Part shown: in pieces, positions 5,256 through 6,593 of the stretch | Position numbering within the stretch: position 1 is the first letter of the stretch | Layout: every line of letters starts with the position of its first letter | Assembly: GCA_900757265.1 (NCBI GenBank) | Contig: CAAENW010000104.1 | Span: 1 to 6,593, forward strand | DNA: 6,593 nucleotides | Reading direction: 5' to 3' | Origin: an uncultured Collinsella sp. | Lineage (GTDB): Bacteria > Actinomycetota > Coriobacteriia > Coriobacteriales > Coriobacteriaceae | Program-made: the position numbers and the translations under genes | Notes under the pieces: model-generated | Told to the model about the DNA's origin: nothing | Database searches by the model: none | What the model saw: the letters and a program-made list of their open reading frames with translations, nothing else

Positions 5256-6091
5256 AAAGAGAAGCGCGTAGGCTTCGAAGCCTTATCGACGATGCCGACG
5301 CCATCATCGTCGGCATCGGCTCGGGCATGTCGAGCGCCGCCGGGTTCAACCATTACAACCGCGCGGGCATGGCGCGCGCAGGAATGGCGGACTGGCAGCA
5401 AGCCTTTGGCTTCAAGAGCCTTTTCGACGGCTTCTACCACCTCTACCCCAGCCTCGAGCAGCAATGGGCCTACTACGCGCGATATATCGATTTCATGCTG
5501 CGCGAGCCGACCTCGCAGCCCTATCTCGAACTACGGTCCCTCATCGGCCATAAGGACTACTTCATCCTGAGCACCAATGTGGACACCCAAGTCGAGAAGA
5601 CGTTTCCCACCGAGAGGATCTGCAACTATCAGGGAAGCTTCGCGCACCTTCAGTGCAAGCAGCCATGCTGCGACGAGCTCTTCGATGCGAGCCCCTACGT
5701 CGAGCGCATGCTCGCGGGCATGGCGGGGTTCGAGATCCGCAGCGAGGATGTCCCCCGATGCCCGCACTGCGGCTGGCAGCTTGTGCCGTGGGTGCGCGAC
5801 GACACGTTTCTGCAGGGTGCGGCATGGCGCGAGAGCCTCGGACGATACGAGCGCTTCGTGCGCGGGCGCAGCGATCGCCGCGTGCTGTTGCTGGAGCTCG
5901 GCGTGGGCGAGATGACCCCCGGCATCATCACGCTCCCGTTCTGGAGCATGACCGCGAAGCTGCCGGATGCGCACCTTTTGAGCGTAAACATCTCGGGCGG
6001 CTCGGCTCCGTTGCAGCTCGGGAGCAAGGCAGGGGCGATCCAGGCCGATTTGGGCGCCCTGCTCTCGGTGGCGCGGGCAGGTGGCGAGTAA
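5243..6091 (+). CDS. SirTM-like (class M) sirtuin, third of three
   Basis: This is a 282-residue SIR2-fold protein close to the usual SirTM length. AIIVGIGSGMSSAAGF (20-35) is the NAD glycine loop, and FYHLYPSLEQQWAYYARYID (64-83) is the helical insert resembling the family FYPF...WAYW region. LSTNVDTQ (109-116) holds Asn112 and Asp114, and NYQGS holds Gln130 in place of the deacetylase His. The zinc ribbon uses Cys138, Cys142 or Cys143, Cys173 and Cys176. LLELGVGEMTPGI (216-228) and SVNISGG (247-253) complete the NAD site. It lacks most of the N-terminal extension of the first sirtuin. Expected chemistry is NAD-dependent mono-ADP-ribosylation of a partner protein, by family only. GAGGAG precedes ATG 5243 by 8 bases, inside the end of the middle gene, so translation is probably coupled. 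It ends the run of plus-strand genes. Confidence 0.92.
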   Translation: MPPLEREARRLRSLIDDADAIIVGIGSGMSSAAGFNHYNRAGMARAGMADWQQAFGFKSLFDGFYHLYPSLEQQWAYYARYIDFMLREPTSQPYLELRSLIGHKDYFILSTNVDTQVEKTFPTERICNYQGSFAHLQCKQPCCDELFDASPYVERMLAGMAGFEIRSEDVPRCPHCGWQLVPWVRDDTFLQGAAWRESLGRYERFVRGRSDRRVLLLELGVGEMTPGIITLPFWSMTAKLPDAHLLSVNISGGSAPLQLGSKAGAIQADLGALLSVARAGGE

Positions 6092-6126
6092 CGCGGAGCG
6101 GTAGACGCGCAATGAGGTTTTAGCCG

Positions 6127-6156
6127 CAGCCTCCGAACGAGAGGGCTCGGAGGCTG
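6127..6156. terminator. Hairpin between the sirtuin operon and the second TetR gene
   Basis: CAGCCTCCGA (6127-6136) and TCGGAGGCTG (6147-6156) form a perfect 10-bp, GC-rich stem with a 10-base loop. It lies in the 83-base gap between two genes that meet end to end, where a two-way terminator is expected. The tail after the stem (GTATTCCTG on the plus strand) is only weakly T-rich, so termination may be inefficient or partly Rho-dependent. Confidence 0.65.
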
Positions 6157-6174
6157 GTATTCCTGAATCGCAGG

Positions 6175-6593
6175 TCACGATGGGTTATCGGAATCGCGAA
6201 GAGCGGATACCGCCAGTAAGCCCCCTTCGGAATAGGCGTTGAGCAGCTCCTGGGCATGGGCGAACTCGGGGCCTCGTCTCCAGCCGAGCAGGCGGTTGAC
6301 GGCCAGATTGCCCTGGACGTTGTGGACGAAGAGCAGGAAGGCGTCTTCGCGTGAAAGCCCTGTTTTCTCCATGACCCAGGGAACCATCTGCTCCGCTCCG
6401 CGTTCTATGACGCGCTGGGCTACGCGAGCGTATGCGTCGCTGTCCGAATAAAGCAGGCGATAATCGTCGTCTGCCGGCGGACGCTGGCAGAGCGTTGCCG
6501 ATTCAACCCCCTCAAGCGGGGGAGCCGCTGCCAATGCCTCGTCGATAAGCGCATCGAGCAGCGCGTACTTATCCTCGCAATGCAGATAGAACG
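6175..6593 (-). CDS. TetR/AcrR-family regulator, second copy, N-terminal part beyond the window
   Basis: The minus-strand frame ending at 6175 is open to the right edge. It starts in the window with FYLHCEDKYALLDALIDEAL, exactly where the helix-turn-helix of the first TetR copy ends. Over the next 130 residues I count 17 differences from the first copy, about 87% identity, with LLFVHNVQGNLAVNRLLGWR unchanged. The copies part only in the last eight or so residues. The apparent TTG start at 6534 is internal, not real. The DNA-binding part lies outside the window, so I cannot tell whether it recognises the same operator. The gene converges on the sirtuin operon and would face away from whatever lies to the right. 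Confidence 0.9.
   Translation of the reverse strand, partial: FYLHCEDKYALLDALIDEALAAAPPLEGVESATLCQRPPADDDYRLLYSDSDAYARVAQRVIERGAEQMVPWVMEKTGLSREDAFLLFVHNVQGNLAVNRLLGWRRGPEFAHAQELLNAYSEGGLLAVSALRDSDNPS

Noticed and set aside
3588..6091. Reading the sirtuin array as an antiphage SIR2 system (Thoeris ThsA, DSR or SIR2-Argonaute type)
   Set aside because: The proteins are compact with a SirTM-style zinc ribbon and Gln, have no SLOG, TIR, helicase or Argonaute partner in the window, and no defense genes nearby. It cannot be excluded but nothing supports it.
5531..6178. Minus-strand open frame (215 codons) antisense to the third sirtuin
   Set aside because: It is a shadow of a well-supported gene, with low-complexity Arg/Ala/His-rich translation and no motif.

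Overview
The window looks like a chromosomal stretch from a high-GC Gram-positive anaerobe. A Coriobacteriia-type actinobacterium such as Collinsella or Olsenella is my best guess. This rests on GC-rich coding sequence, strong GGAGG ribosome sites, TetR proteins of the TetR_C_8 style, an HxlR/flavoprotein/cupin redox unit and accessory AAA ATPases. No rRNA or other marker gene confirms it. No tRNA, rRNA, CRISPR array or complete insertion sequence was seen.

Left part (1-1428): an AAA ATPase of the AAA_14/DUF4143 type is read leftward and runs off the left edge. It has a good promoter whose -35 box touches a perfect 11-bp-arm hairpin. Just beyond the hairpin, on the opposite strand, lies a headless C-terminal winged-helix end of a different ATPase. 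This part has visibly lower GC than the rest (one 60-base line at 42%, against 70% for a line in the sirtuin genes), so it reads as accessory DNA.

Middle part (1429-2890): a small redox unit. An HxlR regulator and a flavodoxin-fold protein with a four-cysteine motif (iron-sulfur flavoprotein-like) are read leftward, and a one-domain cupin is read rightward from the other side of a shared 151-base control region.

Right part (2887-6593): the most interesting region. A TetR regulator faces away from three tightly packed sirtuin genes (3588-6091) that resemble the class M sirtuins (SirTM), the family known for protein mono-ADP-ribosylation. The first and third keep the Asn-Asp pair, the SirTM-type Gln and a four-cysteine zinc ribbon. 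The middle one is short, has lost the zinc ribbon and has Glu where the Gln should be, so it looks like a pseudo-sirtuin partner. The genes are 3 bases apart and then overlap by 13 bases, so they are almost certainly cotranslated. A hairpin follows, and then a second TetR gene, about 87% identical to the first over the 130 residues compared, converges on the array and runs off the right edge.

The usual SirTM operon partners (macrodomain hydrolase, GcvH-L, lipoate ligase) are absent from the window. My reading is a TetR-controlled multi-sirtuin ADP-ribosylation system of unfamiliar composition, probably duplicated as a regulator-plus-array unit. Its substrate and purpose cannot be read from the DNA.
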